A stretch of 64,000 bases of DNA from Streptomyces venezuelae (GTDB lineage Bacteria > Actinomycetota > Actinomycetes > Streptomycetales > Streptomycetaceae). The stretch spans positions 124,001 to 188,000 of the forward strand of contig NZ_CP029192.1 in NCBI RefSeq assembly GCF_008642315.1, given 5' to 3'. The position numbers and the translations under genes were made by a program. Below, piece by piece: positions 36,115 to 45,737 of the stretch (positions within the stretch are counted from its first letter, which is position 1; each line of letters opens with the position of its first letter). The notes below the pieces were generated by a model that worked only from the letters and a program-made list of their open reading frames with translations, did no database searches and had not been told where the DNA came from.

Positions 36115-37803
36115 CGCGGTCCCCTGTCTCCTCCCGCGCGGACTCCCCCGGCCCCACACGTGTTCGGCGCGGGACAGCGGTCCCGGCATACGGCCGGTGG
36201 CGGTCCACTCCACACTGCCCCGGCCCGCTCGACACCCGCCCGCACCCGGCTCGAGTCCACCTCGGCCCACCACCCCCACCCCACACCCCGCGAAACCACA
36301 CCCCCCCACCCACCCGACACCCGCCACCGCCCCGCACCACGCGGCACCACCCCGCCCCGCACCACCCGACACCGCACCGCACCACCCGGAACCGCCCCGC
36401 ACTGCACCACACCCCCGGGGACCATCACGCACCACGCGGCACCGGACCGGACCAGAGCGCCCGCGCCGAGCCGGACCAGGCCGGGCCACGCCGGGACAAG
36501 AGCAGCCGGGACCGGGCGTGCGCAGCAGAACCGGCCAGGGCAGAGGGGCACTGACCGCACCGAAGCAGGCCGGACCCGCCCCGGCCCGGCCCGCCCCGGG
36601 CAGCACCGACCCAACCGGAGCAGACCACCAAACAAGCCGGCCGCCCCGGCGCAGGCCACACCAAAACACGCCGGGGACGGAGCCGGACCGGCACGCCGAA
36701 ACGGGACGGGACGGGACGGGACGGGATGGGATGGGATGGGGCACCGGAACAACCCGCATCAGGCAGGCCCGCTCCTCCCGGCACAGACCACACCGCAGGT
36801 GCCGGCCGCCCCGGACCAGCACGCATCACACACGACCGGCCGCCCCGACACAGACCGCACCGAGCAGCCCCGGACCAGCACGCATCACGCAAGAGCGGCC
36901 GCCCCGACACAGACCGCACCGGAGGACCGGCCGTGCCCCCGCAGAACTGACCACCAGGAACGAGACCGGGCCCACCCCGGCCCGACCGCACCAAGCCGGA
37001 CCGGCCGACACGGGAGCAGACCACACCAGGCAGGACCAGCCACACCGGAGCAACCCGCACCGGAGCGACCGGCCGCACCGGCACCCCGAAGCAGGCCCCA
37101 TCAGGCAGGTTTGGCCGTCCCGACGCAGACCGCACCAGAGCGACCGGCCGCGCCCAGGCAGAACCGCCCACACCAGGAACGAGACCGAGCCCACCCCGGC
37201 CCGACCGCACCAAGCCGGACCAGCCAACACGGGAGCAGGCCACACCAAGCAGGACCAGCCACGCCGGAGCAACCCGCACCGGGCAGGACCAGCCACGCCG
37301 GAGCAACCCGCACCGGGCAGGACCGGCCGCCCCGGAACAGGGCGCGCCAAAACTGGCCGGGCCCGGGTCGGATGGGCAGCACCAAAGCAGACCGCACCAG
37401 GCAGGACCGGTCCCACAACACCGGAGCAGGCCGCACCAGGCAGGACCGGTCCCACAACACCGGAGCAGGCCGCACCAGGCAGGACCGGTCCCACAACACC
37501 GGAGCGACCCGCACCGGGCAGGACCGGCGGCCCCGGAACAGGCCGCACCGGGCGGGCCGGGCCGCTCCGGAGCAGACCGAGCCGGGGCACAAGCCGGCCG
37601 GGGCGGGGACGGATACGTGCACCGCCCCCGCCCCGTTCGCACCACAGCGCAGAGCGGCCCAGTGCAGTGCGGCCCAGTGCAGTGCGGTGCAGTGCGGCCC
37701 AGTGCGGTGCAGTGCGGTTGCCGCCGCTCCCCCGCCCCGCACCGCCCCTGCCCTGCCCCGCCCCCGCACGACACTGCCGTGCGGGGGCGGGGCAGGGGGT
37801 GGG
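36115..37803. repeat. 1.7-kb repetitive, gene-free region with 39-bp tandem units
   Basis: The stretch is built from degenerate words such as GGAACAGGCCGCACC and CAGGACCGGCCGCCCC. The clearest part, 37394-37510, has three nearly perfect 39-bp units (GCACCAGGCAGGACCGGTCC...). Open frames here are artefacts of low-complexity GC-rich sequence. It ends just before the stop of SARP1 in a run of GTGCAGTGCGGCCCA repeats. Confidence 0.75.
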
Positions 37804-38625
37804 TCAGGCGGCGTAGAGATCGAAGGTGGAGGTGCGCCGGGGCCCGGCGGTGACATCCAGCTGCGGATCGACGGCCAGCATCGCCTGATGCAGCCGCTGC
37901 ACCTGCGGAGAGGGCTCCACCCCCAGTCCCTCGATCATGCGGATCCGCAGCTTGCGGTAGATCTCCAGCGCCGAGGCCTGCCGCCCGGACCGGTAGAGCG
38001 CCACCATCGCCTGCGAGTGCAGCCCCTCATGCTGGGGATAACGGGCGGTCAGCTCGGTGAGCTCGGCAATCAGCCCGGAGTGCCGGCCCAGCCGCAGGTC
38101 GGCATCGATACGCCGCTCCACCGTGCCCAGCCGCGACTCCTCCAGACGCATGACCTCGATCTCCAGGATGGGACCCACCCGCACATCCACCAGCGCCGGC
38201 CCGCGCCACAGCGCCAGCGCCCGGCGGAAGTGATCAGCGGCCCGGCCGTCATCACCGTCCTCGAAAGCCGCACGGCCCTCGGCCGCCAGCCGGTCGTACT
38301 CATGCACGTCCACCCCCTCGGCCGGTATCTGCATCAGATACCCGCCGTGCCGGGTGGCCAGGACCTCCTTAGCCGTGCCGGGCCTGTCCGGCCCCAGCGC
38401 AGTACCCAGATGCCGGCGCAACTGGAGAATGTAGGTCTGCAGGGTGGTCAGCGCACTCTGAGGCGGTTCAGTGCCCCACAGCTCCTCCATGAGCGTGGGC
38501 ACGGACATGACCTGCCCGGGATAGAGGGCAAAAAGGGACAAGATCTGCCGCGGCTTGCGTGCCGTCGGAACAATCGATCCCCCGTTGACCTCGGCGCTCA
38601 ACGGACCCAGAACCTGAATCTTCAT
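37804..38625 (-). CDS. SARP-family transcriptional activator 1
   Basis: 273-aa Streptomyces antibiotic regulatory protein, the short form. Residues 1-95 are an OmpR-like winged HTH (MKIQVLGPLSAEVNGG, PRQILSLFALYPGQVMSV, LTTLQTYILQLRRHLG) and about 100-255 the bacterial transcriptional activation domain (VHEYDRLAAEGRAAFEDGD, GLHSQAMVALYRSGRQASAL). SARPs bind direct repeats overlapping the -35 region and recruit RNA polymerase. It is the likely activator of some cluster operons. A dense repeat array lies 0.4-0.5 kb upstream. Confidence 0.94.
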   Translation of the reverse strand: MKIQVLGPLSAEVNGGSIVPTARKPRQILSLFALYPGQVMSVPTLMEELWGTEPPQSALTTLQTYILQLRRHLGTALGPDRPGTAKEVLATRHGGYLMQIPAEGVDVHEYDRLAAEGRAAFEDGDDGRAADHFRRALALWRGPALVDVRVGPILEIEVMRLEESRLGTVERRIDADLRLGRHSGLIAELTELTARYPQHEGLHSQAMVALYRSGRQASALEIYRKLRIRMIEGLGVEPSPQVQRLHQAMLAVDPQLDVTAGPRRTSTFDLYAA

Positions 38626-38989
38626 GGGTTATCTCCGTACTTCGTCGAGTTCTTGTCTTGACTGCATTCCGTCGCCGCGGACGTCCTCCCTCACCAACCC
38701 AGCGCACCCTCCTCTCGCCGCAACAAACCCCCCACACACGAACCCGCACCCGCACCGGGCTGACACGACGTCAAAGACAACTGCACAGAGGCGTGTTGCA
38801 CGGTAGGCGGCACCGGCCAGGAACACCTGGCCCGGGATGAAATCCGCACGGCCGGCAAGGAAACGTTGCCGCACACCCCCACAGCCCCCCCCTCACGCTC
38901 CCTTGGATCCACACGTCCAAAACAGTGCCCAACTGCGGTACACGACCACGACGGTGGGACACACCGGCCGACACTCACACACAGACGAC

Positions 38990-39125
38990 ACCTAGCAGCA
39001 CACAGTGGTACATAGCAGTACACGGTGGTACGTAGAAGTACGAAGCAGTGGTACGTAGCAGTACGAAGCGGTGGTACGTAGTAGTACGCGGTCGTACGAC
39101 GCGGTGATACGAAGTGGTGCACTCG
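38990..39125. repeat. Array of 20-23-bp direct repeats with GTACGTAG core
   Basis: GTGGTACGTAGCAGTACGAA-like units begin at 39005, 39025, 39048 and 39071, with degenerate copies from 39091 and 39104. Period is 20-23 bp (about two helical turns), so all copies face one side of the DNA. It lies between the two SARP genes, upstream of SARP1, and looks like an array of protein-binding sites. Confidence 0.75.
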
Positions 39126-39329
39126 AGCACGGCGCGGCCGGCCCGGGGGCGGCACACGCCTCCACCGGCACACCCCGCCCGCCCCTTCACGGAACTCACA
39201 GCAGACGGGCAAGTACACGGAAGGAGAAACAGAAACAGACACCGAAACCCCACCCCGGACCCCGGCCCGGACAACACCCCGGGCCACACCGGAGGCCCAG
39301 CCCGCCCACCGGGCGGGACACTAGCCGGT

Positions 39330-39813
39330 GGACACCCACCGCACCGGAACAACCGGAACACCACAAACAGCCGGAACAGCCGGAACACCAGGAACACCAC
39401 AAACAGCCGACGCCACCGGCACAACCGGAGCCACCGCAGCAGCAGACACCGCCGGAACGGCAACGGCCGAAGCAGCACAAGCCGCCGAAACGGCGGCCGG
39501 AACAGCCGACACGACCGCAGCCGCAGGCACCGCGGAAACCGCCGGAACCCCCGCAGCGGCCGACACCGCGGAAGCGGCCGGAGCAGCAGACGCAACCTCA
39601 GCAGCAGCCACCACGGAAGCGGCCGGAGCAGCAGACGCGGCAGGAGCGCCAGCCACCACGAGACCCGACGGGGCAGCAGACACAGCCTCAGCAGCAGCCA
39701 CCACGGAAACGGCCGCAGCAGCCGACACCACAGAAACCCCCGCGACAGCAGACACCGCGGAAACCCCCGCAGCAGCAGACGCCGCGGGAACCGCCGCAGC
39801 GGCAGACGCCGCC
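39330..39813. repeat. Low-complexity CCGCAGCAGCAGACR-type repeats downstream of SARP2
   Basis: Diffuse 9-18-bp repeats rich in GGAACAC, CAGCAGAC and CGCGGAA extend from about 39330 up to and into the 3' end of the SARP2 gene. Frames through it are Ala/Thr or Gln/Pro low-complexity and not credible genes. It may derive from slippage expansion. Confidence 0.6.
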
Positions 39814-40824
39814 TCAGCCGCGGGCGCCGCGGGGCCACCGGAGCGGCAGAGGGGGAAGGAGCAGCAGACACCCCCCGCACACCGGAAGCGGCCGCACCCA
39901 CGGGAACACCAGACGGCACGGAGGCAGCGGGCGGGACAGAAGCAGGGGCGCCGGCGGGAACACCAGGCGGAGCGGCGGCGGGCGGAACGGGGGCAGGGCA
40001 GGGCCGCCGGCAGCGGCAACAGGCGGGACGGGGACGGGAGCGGCAAGGTCGTGGCCCGCGGTCAGGATCAAACGCTGCAGACGCCGCAACCGCGCCGAGG
40101 GCTCCAGACCCAACTCCCCCACCAGCGTGGCCCGCAACCGCTGATAGGCATCCAACGCCTCCCCCCGCCGGCCCGAACGATGCAACGCAAGCATGTACTG
40201 CGCATGCAGACTCTCATGCGCACGATAACCATTGACCAGCACCGTCAACTCCGCCAGCAACTCCCGATGACGACCCAGCCGCAGATCCGCCTCGATCCGC
40301 CGGTCCAACGCACACAACCGGCTCTCATCCAGCCGCTTGATCTCCATCTGCAACTGCGGACCCGCCTGCACATCCGCAAAAGCCGTACCCGACCACAACG
40401 CCAGCGCCCGACCCAGCCGCTCCGCCGCCCCCGCACAATCCCCTACATCCATCGCCCGATAACCAGCCCCCGCCAACTCCTCAAAAACCCGCACATCACT
40501 ACCACCCCCACCACCACACAACCGATACCCACCCGGCATCGTCACCAACACCTCCTTGGCACCCCGACGCCCACCCCCCACACCCCCCCGCTCCAACGCC
40601 GCCCCGATCAACTCCCGCAACTGCAACACATACGTCTGCAACGTCGTCCGCGCACTCCGCGGCGGAGCCACCCCCCACAACTCCCGCGCCAACACCGACA
40701 CCGGCACCATCCGGTCCACATGCAACGCCAACAACGCCAACACCTGCCGCGGCTTAGGAGCCGACGGCACCACCGAACACCCACCCACCCGCACCGCCAG
40801 CGCGCCCAACACCTCAATCTCCAC
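39814..40824 (-). CDS. SARP-family transcriptional activator 2
   Basis: 336-aa SARP. The GTG start gives (M)EIEVLGALAVRVGG, followed by PKPRQVLALLALHVDRMV and RTTLQTYVLQLRELIG (winged HTH), then the activation domain (VRVFEELAGAGYRAMDVGD, HAQYMLALHRSGRRGEALDAYQRLR). About the last 75 residues are Pro/Leu-rich low-complexity sequence encoded by the repetitive DNA, so the natural C terminus may have been extended by repeat growth. A gamma-butyrolactone-receptor-type site lies about 110 bp upstream, suggesting direct control by the receptor proteins. It is about as similar to SARP1 as family members usually are. Confidence 0.9.
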   Translation of the reverse strand: MEIEVLGALAVRVGGCSVVPSAPKPRQVLALLALHVDRMVPVSVLARELWGVAPPRSARTTLQTYVLQLRELIGAALERGGVGGGRRGAKEVLVTMPGGYRLCGGGGGSDVRVFEELAGAGYRAMDVGDCAGAAERLGRALALWSGTAFADVQAGPQLQMEIKRLDESRLCALDRRIEADLRLGRHRELLAELTVLVNGYRAHESLHAQYMLALHRSGRRGEALDAYQRLRATLVGELGLEPSARLRRLQRLILTAGHDLAAPVPVPPVAAAGGPALPPFRPPPLRLVFPPAPLLLSRPLPPCRLVFPWVRPLPVCGGCLLLLPPLPLRWPRGARG

Positions 40825-40933
40825 AACGCCCCCCCACACCACCACCGGCCCCCGGAACGCACCTACCACGCCCCCAGCCGAACCCCGAAACCGCACCCAG
40901 ATTCAAACCGGTCCCCCCACCCCTGTCAATACA

Positions 40934-40951
40934 AAACCGCGCAGCTGGTTT
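40934..40951. promoter_or_regulatory. Candidate autoregulatory element (ARE) before SARP2
   Basis: AAACC-N8-GGTTT, the half-site and spacing also found twice before the TetR gene at 44.7 kb. Gamma-butyrolactone receptors bind such palindromes. The site would let the receptor repress the SARP2 promoter. Confidence 0.65.
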
Positions 40952-41835
40952 CCACCCACCCTCAACCACACCCCCCACCCACCCCCACCCACCCTCAAGC
41001 ACACCTCAAGAACCCAAACAGGCCAGGAAGAACCCAAACAGGCCAGGCTCCAGGCCCCAGGGGGTGGTCACGGGGCGGTGTAATAACGGGACCTCAGAGG
41101 GGGCGGAGCCCAGGGCCGCAAGGAGGGAGACCTGCAGCCCTCGGGGGGGAGTACGGCATCCGCCCCTCCTCCGGCCAGAGCGCAAAGGCCGTGAAGAGGC
41201 GGCGCTCGACCCACGGGCGACTCAACAGCCGGAGGACGACGCGCATCCAGCCCAGCGGAGCGCAACGATCCCTGGACAGCGGCGACATCTCCCAGGAGGG
41301 CGTTCACCGGGGGCAGCACAACGATCAGGGACGATCAGGGAATGGTGGCGTTCGGTCCGGAGGGGGCGACACAACAGCCCATACATAGCGCGGTGCTCGA
41401 CCAGAGGATCGCCCGACTGGCAGCGGCGCGACACCCGCCCTCCGCGGGGAAGCTCACCCGAGGGCGGACGGCCCAACAAGTCGGCAGCGTTGACGTTCGC
41501 CGCAGGAGAGCGGCGCAACGACCGGTACCCCGCACGACGTTCGCCCCAGACTGTGTACCAACCCGGCAGGCCCCAAGAGAGTGCTCCCCGGGGGCGCAAC
41601 ACCCCCGGGGCAACATGGCACTCGCCCCCTCCAGGGGACGTTCTCCCCGAGGAGACGCAACCGGTCTGAGAGTGGCGCGCGGCTTGACCAACCGGGGGGG
41701 CACAACAACCTGCGGATGGCTCGGCGCTCGCACCCTCCCCGGAGGAGTACGTTCACCCCGGGGCGGCGGAACGGCCCGCGAGCGGTGACGTCCGGCCGCC
41801 GGGGCCACGAACGCGACGCGAGGGCAAGGTACGGG
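40952..41835. other. Gene-free region with degenerate repeats
   Basis: About 0.9 kb between SARP2 and the carboxylase gene. It contains a repeated GAACCCAAACAGGCCAGG (41010-41055) and spaced degenerate copies of a CGTTC(A/T)CCCCGGGG...GCAACG motif. No frame is convincing. Confidence 0.5.
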
Positions 41836-43416
41836 TTACTGCGGAGGGTTGCCGTGTTTGCGGGAGGGCAGGTCCGCGTGCTTGGTGCGCAGCATGGCCA
41901 GCGACCGGATGAGGACCTCGCGGGTCTCGGCCGGATCAATGACGTCGTCGACCAGACCGCGCTCGGCGGCATAGTAGGGGTGCATCAGCTCGGCCTGGTA
42001 CTCCTTGGCCAGGCGGGCCCGTGTCGCCTCGGGGTCCTGGGCGGCGGCGATCTGCTTGCGGAAGATGACGTTGGCGGCGCCGTCCGCGCCCATCACGGCG
42101 ATCTCATTGGTGGGCCAGGCGTAGGTGAGGTCGGCGCCGATCGACTGGCTGTCCATCACGATGTACGCGCCGCCGTACGCCTTGCGCAGCACCAGCGAGA
42201 TGCGGGGCACAGTGGCGTTGCAGTACGCGTACAGGAGCTTGGCGCCGTGGCGGATGATGCCACCGTGCTCCTGGTCGACGCCCGGCAGGAAGCCGGGCAC
42301 GTCGAGCAGGGTGAGGATCGGGATGTTGAAGGCGTCGCACATCTGCACGAAGCGCGCGGCCTTCTCCGAGGCCTCGATGTCCAGAACCCCCGCCAGCACC
42401 TGCGGCTGATTGGCGACCACACCCACCACTTGGCCGTCCAGCCGGGCCAGAGCGCAGATGATGTTGCGCGCCCAGTGCTCGTGCACCTCCAGGAACTCAC
42501 CGTCGTCGACGAGTTCCTCCACCACCCGGCGCATGTCATAGGGCCGGCTGCCGTCAGCGGGCACCACCTCCAGCAGACCCGCGGTGGACCGGCCGGCCGG
42601 ATCCGCACACGGCAAGGACGGCGGGCCCTGACGGTTGTTGGAGGGCAGCATCGACAGCAGGTAGCGCACCTCGGCCAGACAGGTCTCCTCGTCGTCGTAC
42701 GCGAAGTGGCACACCCCCGACGTCTCGGCGTGCACGTCCGCACCGCCCAGACCGTTGTGGGTGACCTCCTCCCCCGTCACCGCCTTGACCACATCCGGGC
42801 CGGTGATGAACATCTGCGAGGTGTCCCGGACCATGAACACGAAATCCGTCAGCGCCGGACTGTAAGCCGCGCCGCCCGCACACGGGCCCAGCATCACCGA
42901 GATCTGCGGGATCACACCCGAGGCCCGCGTATTGCGCTGGAAGATGCCGCCGTAACCGGCAAGCGCCGTCACTCCCTCCTGGATCCGCGCACCGGCCCCG
43001 TCATTGAGCGACACCAACGGAGCGCCCGCCGCCAGCGCCATGTCCATCACCTTATGGATCTTCGCGGCATGCGCCTCACCCAGCGCACCCCCGAAGATCC
43101 GGAAATCATGCGCATAAACGAAGACGGTACGTCCCTCTACCGTCCCCCATCCGGTGACCACCCCATCCGTATACGGGCGCTTGGCCTCCAGCCCAAACCC
43201 GGCAGCTCGATGCCGCCGCAACTGCTCAACCTCCCGGAACGAGCCGTCGTCCAGGAGCAGCCCGATCCGCTCACGTGCCGTCAGCTTCCCTCGGGCATGC
43301 TGCGCCTCGGTCGCCTGCTCCCCCGGCCCCGCCAACGCTCGCACTCGGATCGCAGCCAACTCGGCCACCCGACCCTGCGCCTCACCCACCACGGAAGACT
43401 CCACCACCGCCACCAT
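41836..43416 (-). CDS. pccB: Acyl-CoA carboxylase beta subunit (carboxyltransferase)
   Basis: 526-aa carboxyltransferase subunit of an actinomycete acetyl/propionyl-CoA carboxylase, making malonyl- or methylmalonyl-CoA. It has GKLTARERIGLLLD, the N-domain oxyanion region GPCAGGAAYSPALTDF, DVPGFLPGVDQEHGGIIRHGAKL and RKAYGGAYIVMDSQSIGADL, all typical of AccB/PccB. The ATG is preceded by AAAGGGG. An epsilon-subunit gene lies 0.5 kb upstream; the biotinylated alpha subunit is not here. In this cluster both the THN synthase (five malonyl units) and the NphT7-type enzyme need malonyl-CoA, so a supply role is likely. Confidence 0.94.
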   Translation of the reverse strand: MVAVVESSVVGEAQGRVAELAAIRVRALAGPGEQATEAQHARGKLTARERIGLLLDDGSFREVEQLRRHRAAGFGLEAKRPYTDGVVTGWGTVEGRTVFVYAHDFRIFGGALGEAHAAKIHKVMDMALAAGAPLVSLNDGAGARIQEGVTALAGYGGIFQRNTRASGVIPQISVMLGPCAGGAAYSPALTDFVFMVRDTSQMFITGPDVVKAVTGEEVTHNGLGGADVHAETSGVCHFAYDDEETCLAEVRYLLSMLPSNNRQGPPSLPCADPAGRSTAGLLEVVPADGSRPYDMRRVVEELVDDGEFLEVHEHWARNIICALARLDGQVVGVVANQPQVLAGVLDIEASEKAARFVQMCDAFNIPILTLLDVPGFLPGVDQEHGGIIRHGAKLLYAYCNATVPRISLVLRKAYGGAYIVMDSQSIGADLTYAWPTNEIAVMGADGAANVIFRKQIAAAQDPEATRARLAKEYQAELMHPYYAAERGLVDDVIDPAETREVLIRSLAMLRTKHADLPSRKHGNPPQ

Positions 43417-43907
43417 CCCCTTTCCGACCAACCGACCAACCGACCAACGGACCCAACCACCAACCAGACCTAGCCCTTTGCCAGATCCGGCTCTCGTCTC
43501 CGGGCGTCGGCTGCCCGATTCGGCTCCCGGCCCGGGCCCAACTCCGTTCCCGGCCGGCCCCGGCTTCGGTCACGGTTCTCGTTCTTGACCCGCGTCCCCG
43601 TTCTCGGACGCAGTCCTCGTTCCCGCACCCGTCTCCACGAGGTGCCAGCGGGTGCCACTGAGCGGGTGCCAGTCATGTCCGGTCCCGAATGTCGTTCCCG
43701 AACCCAGCCCCGCTGCCGACCTTCGGGCCCGAGGAAGCCAGTCACTTGCCGCCCCTGGTTCAGGGGTCCAGCCCGGCCGCCCCGACCACCACCTCCGGCG
43801 ACCCGTCGGTGTCTCGGTTCCACAGCCGGCGCCGCCGCCTCCAGGAGAGGGGGCACCAGCAGGCCAGCGCACCTGAAGGCAGCCGGAGCGATGTGTACGT
43901 GTGCGCG

Positions 43908-44117
43908 TCAGCGCCAACTGTGCGGTGCCCGGTAGACCCGGGCCGACTCCAACGGCCGCCACGCCTCGACCCGACGGGGCGGCCCGCTGTGCGCCTCGCC
44001 CACCGGCCGGCCCGCCACCAGCGAGAACAGCGTCACCGCCACAGCAGCAAGCTCCTCATCGCTGGCCCGCCCACGCTCGACTCTGAGCAGCGCGGTCCCA
44101 CCATCGGTAGCGTCCAC
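43908..44117 (-). CDS. accE: Acyl-CoA carboxylase epsilon subunit
   Basis: 69-aa protein with the features of actinomycete acyl-CoA carboxylase epsilon subunits: ALLRVERGRASDEELAAVAV at the N terminus and a C-terminal WRPLESARVYRAPHSWR end. The subunit stabilises and stimulates the alpha-beta complex. A GTG start with GGGAGG 6 bp upstream gives the family's usual size; the longer open frame is low-complexity. It lies upstream of and on the same strand as the beta subunit, though with an unusually long gap of about 490 bp for such a pair. That gap has no gene I can support. Confidence 0.8.
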   Translation of the reverse strand: MDATDGGTALLRVERGRASDEELAAVAVTLFSLVAGRPVGEAHSGPPRRVEAWRPLESARVYRAPHSWR

Positions 44118-44389
44118 GAGCCACCTCCCTTTCAGCCGCCAACGGTCGCCCCCCACACTCAACACCGGCTCGGGCCCGCCTCGAACAACCCCCAACCCCC
44201 AGACCCCAGACTCCAAACCGCAACCCCCAACCCCCGTCAGGAGTACGACCCCTGCCCCCGGCCCGCACCAAACGGGCCGAGCCACCCAGGCCCCACCACT
44301 CGGCCCCGGCCACCCAGCCCGGGTCACCCAGACCCCCGCCGAGACCAAACGGCTCGGCCCGAAAAGAGCAGAGGTAACCCACAGATTCA

Positions 44390-44415
44390 TTAAAAACCGC
44401 TCGTACGGTTTTTAA
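44390..44415. promoter_or_regulatory. Candidate ARE 1 between accE and the TetR gene
   Basis: Perfect 10-bp arms TTAAAAACCG / CGGTTTTTAA around a 6-bp centre, containing AAACC-N8-GGTTT. It is placed between the divergent accE and TetR genes and could control both. Confidence 0.7.
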
Positions 44416-44639
44416 CGAGCTAATGTCACGGGCATGTTCCCCACCGACCCCACCCCAACCGGTCCGCCAAACACCCCCGAACGGAACCCCCGGCTTCCGG
44501 CCAAAGCACCCCCACCCATCCCCGACTCACGCCACCGACACTCGCCGAGGTGAACACCTCGCAACACCCAGAGGCAGGCAAACGGAATGCGTCACCTCAC
44601 CCCTCTCCCGCAGGAGAGAACCGCCCACCTCTGGATATC

Positions 44640-44657
44640 AAACCGGCAAGTTGGTTT
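44640..44657. promoter_or_regulatory. Candidate ARE 2 at the TetR promoter
   Basis: AAACC-N8-GGTTT again, ending about 40 bp before the TetR start codon, where binding would block transcription. This is a typical autoregulation site for gamma-butyrolactone receptors or pseudo-receptors. Confidence 0.7.
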
Positions 44658-44696
44658 TATATGTGTTCCGGACACCCTTCGTGACGGGAGTCACCA

Positions 44697-45317
44697 GTGA
44701 GCCAGCAGGAACGGGCCACGCGCACCCGCAACGCCCTTATCCAAGCCGCCGCCGAACTCTTCGAACGGCACGGCTACACACGCGCCAGCCTGGAAGACAT
44801 CAGCACCCGCGCACAGGTCAGCCGCGGCGCCCTGCACTTCCACTTCGAGAACAAGGCAGCACTCGCCGACGCCGTCGAACACGCGGCCGCTCACGCCATC
44901 CGCGAAACCGCCGAAAGCACACCCCCGAACCCCACCAGTCCCCTCCACACCCTCATGGACCTCTCCCACCGCATGGTCCACCTCCTCCACCACGACACGA
45001 TCGTCCGCGCCGGATTCCGCCTCAACTGCGACCCCGGCCCCCGCACCCCCCTCAACCTCCACCAGCAATGGCAAGCCCACGTCCATCACCACGTCACCCA
45101 AGCCGCGAACCAACAAACCCTCGCCCCTCACATCACCCCCCATCACCTCACTGCCACCATCGTCGCCACCACCACCGGCCTCGAAGTCCTCAGCCGAACC
45201 AACCACAATTGGCTCACCCCCACGCCCCTCACCCACTTCTGGCAACTCCTCCTCCCCTCCATCACTCACCCGCCCACCATCGACACCCACGAACCCGCCA
45301 ACACCCACGCCCCCTAG
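44697..45317 (+). CDS. TetR-family gamma-butyrolactone receptor-like protein (possible pseudo-receptor)
   Basis: 206-aa TetR repressor. The HTH is SLEDISTRAQVSRGALHFHFENKAAL, near that of ArpA/ScbR-type receptors, but the ligand domain (VRAGFRLNCDPGPRTPLNLHQQW...) is His/Thr/Pro-rich and diverges from the classic receptor at 46.7-47.3 kb. Paired receptors and pseudo-receptors are usual in Streptomyces; this one is the better pseudo-receptor candidate (inference). The GTG start is 40 bp after a palindromic operator, suggesting autoregulation. Confidence 0.85.
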   Translation: MSQQERATRTRNALIQAAAELFERHGYTRASLEDISTRAQVSRGALHFHFENKAALADAVEHAAAHAIRETAESTPPNPTSPLHTLMDLSHRMVHLLHHDTIVRAGFRLNCDPGPRTPLNLHQQWQAHVHHHVTQAANQQTLAPHITPHHLTATIVATTTGLEVLSRTNHNWLTPTPLTHFWQLLLPSITHPPTIDTHEPANTHAP

Positions 45318-45737
45318 CCCAATTGGGACCGCCCGCCGTTACCACAAGCCGCGCGGCCCCGGCCAAACAGAGCGACTCGCCCGCCTTGTCCCAGCCTTGG
45401 ACAGGTGGCGATGTCGTGGACCACAGCCGGGGCAATGTCGGGGCCGACCGCCGGAACGTCGCCCGTCGCGGTCATCGCACTCGGGACCAACCGGGGACAG
45501 CCCGGGCCAGCCGAAACGAGACGGGGACAGCCGGAACAAGACAGGGTGAACCGGAACGAGACGGGGCCAGCCGGAGCAAGGCGGCGGCAGCCCCGCCCGG
45601 AAAAGCAGACGATCAACAAACGGGAACACAGGGCGAGTTATCGAACGCCCACGCTAAGCTACTGGCAGATCATCCCACCCCCGGGCGGGAGCGGCACCCC
45701 GCGGCGCACGCCGCCCCAGCCAAGGAGCAACCGGCAC

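Noticed and set aside
33793..38661. 1622-codon plus-strand open frame across the repetitive regions and aromatase
   Set aside because: Pro/Arg/Thr low-complexity; runs antisense through the real aromatase and SARP1 genes.
39328..41388. 686-codon plus-strand frame rich in Ala/Thr
   Set aside because: Antisense to SARP2 and through low-complexity repeats.
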